A stretch of 64,000 nucleotides of DNA from CAYRPN01 sp964426135 (GTDB lineage: Bacteria; Planctomycetota; Phycisphaerae; Phycisphaerales; Phycisphaeraceae): contig CAYRPN010000009.1 in assembly GCA_964426135.1 (NCBI GenBank), forward strand, positions 1 to 64,000. The letters are read 5' to 3'. The position numbers and the translations under genes are program-made. How positions within the stretch are numbered: the first letter of the stretch is position 1; every line of letters starts with the position of its first letter. Positions 63,511 to 64,000 of the stretch are shown here, in pieces. A model generated the notes under the pieces. It was not told the origin of the DNA. It saw only the letters and a program-made list of their open reading frames with translations, and did not search any database.

Positions 63511-64000
63511 TCACCCGCCTGTGCCAAGCTTCGTGAGCATCGTCGCCGCCTCTTTGACTTCCGCCAGGCGCTTGTCGCCGGCGGCGGCTTGCTCCAGGTG
63601 GTAGCGGGCCCAGTCCTTGTTGCCCAGCTTTTCATACACCACCGCGATGTGGTAGTGCACCTCGGGGCGTTCGTTGAGCTGGGGAATGGACCGGCTCAGG
63701 TGGTGCAACGCAACGGCGTCGTTTTTCTTCATGTGCTCGATCCAGCCGACGGTGTCCTGCAGGGCCGCGGCGCCCAGGGTGTTGCCGGAGTTCTGCTCGA
63801 CGAGCTCGTACGCCCGCTTGGCGATGCCATGGGCTTCCTCCACGCGGTCGGGGGCATGAACCGCCAGCAGGTAGGCCAGATCGTTGGAGACCATGAGGCG
63901 GTAATTGCCGCCCTGCGCGTGCAGTTTCTCCAGCGTGGCAATGGCCAGTTCGTGCTGACCGGCCAATTGCAGCACCTGGGAAAGCCGGTAGCGGGCGTGG
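63511..64000 (-). CDS. C-terminal part of a second TPR protein (cut by window edge)
   Basis: About 163 codons, continuing beyond base 64000. TPR helices LAIATLEKLHAQGGNYRLMVSN and NDLAYLLAVHAPDRVEEA, then EVHYHIAVVYEKLGNKDWAR, closely parallel the C-terminus of the 1,479-residue lipoprotein (LAKLAGKPGGFQVAAANDLAF-like and ETHYHVGIVYAALGQTAWAR). The two are therefore tandem paralogues. The N-terminus and any signal peptide lie outside the window. Confidence 0.8.
   Translation of the reverse strand, partial: HARYRLSQVLQLAGQHELAIATLEKLHAQGGNYRLMVSNDLAYLLAVHAPDRVEEAHGIAKRAYELVEQNSGNTLGAAALQDTVGWIEHMKKNDAVALHHLSRSIPQLNERPEVHYHIAVVYEKLGNKDWARYHLEQAAAGDKRLAEVKEAATMLTKLGTGG

Overview
The window looks like a chromosomal segment of a planctomycete, most likely class Phycisphaerae. 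The reasons are the high GC content, a PVC-type dehydrogenase/cytochrome module, a TPR-fronted secretin, a PEP-CTERM protein beside a huge TPR lipoprotein, a 5,565-residue Calx-beta/dockerin protein with an LEPR-like N-terminal motif, and long intergenic regions full of inverted repeats. This is inferred from family content; no rRNA or other marker gene is present. Genes are mostly single units or short runs, and I saw no tRNA, rRNA or CRISPR array.

Layout. 0.1-6.7 kb is an envelope-glycan region: a WecA/MraY-like phosphoglycosyl transferase, a remnant of a family-2 glycosyltransferase (GT2), two GT-C membrane glycosyltransferases and an intact polyprenol-type GT2. 6.9-15.5 kb is mixed housekeeping: acyl-CoA ligase, SPOR lipoprotein, a small two-repeat protein, nicotinamidase, D-Ala-D-Ala ligase, an APH-fold kinase, cysteine synthase and thiol peroxidase. 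16.3-19.5 kb is a secretin. 20.4-26 kb holds a phosphomannose-isomerase-like cupin protein, a hypothetical protein, a Uma2-type nuclease, a sugar isomerase/epimerase fused to a Gfo/Idh/MocA dehydrogenase, and a BrnT toxin with an unusual small partner. 26.2-32.9 kb holds a zincin peptidase and a 1,920-residue secreted fusion (ceramidase-like, two LamG, PVC dehydrogenase, HEAT, cytochrome c). 33.3-33.7 kb is an IS110 remnant. 34.5-51.2 kb is the giant Calx-beta protein. 51.5-56.3 kb holds a GT-B glycosyltransferase, carA and arginine decarboxylase. 56.4-56.6 kb holds a mobile-type inverted repeat abutting the 3' end (domains V-VI) of a group II intron. 56.9-64 kb holds a PEP-CTERM protein, a 1,479-residue TPR lipoprotein resembling PEP-CTERM-system PrsT proteins, and the end of a second related TPR gene cut by the window edge.

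The most unusual content is: (1) the five-module ceramidase-like/LamG/PVC/HEAT/cytochrome fusion; (2) the TIM-barrel to Gfo/Idh/MocA fusion; (3) the giant Calx-beta protein with two zones of recent in-frame DNA amplification (351-bp and 333-bp units); (4) several families of inverted-repeat intergenic elements. One family has fixed 163-bp boundaries with exchangeable interiors and sits at gene 3' ends, twice contributing bases to a stop codon. A perfect 54-bp palindrome also lies in frame inside a membrane glycosyltransferase gene. Three genes have a -10-like hexamer 5-7 bases before the ATG, which suggests leaderless transcripts.
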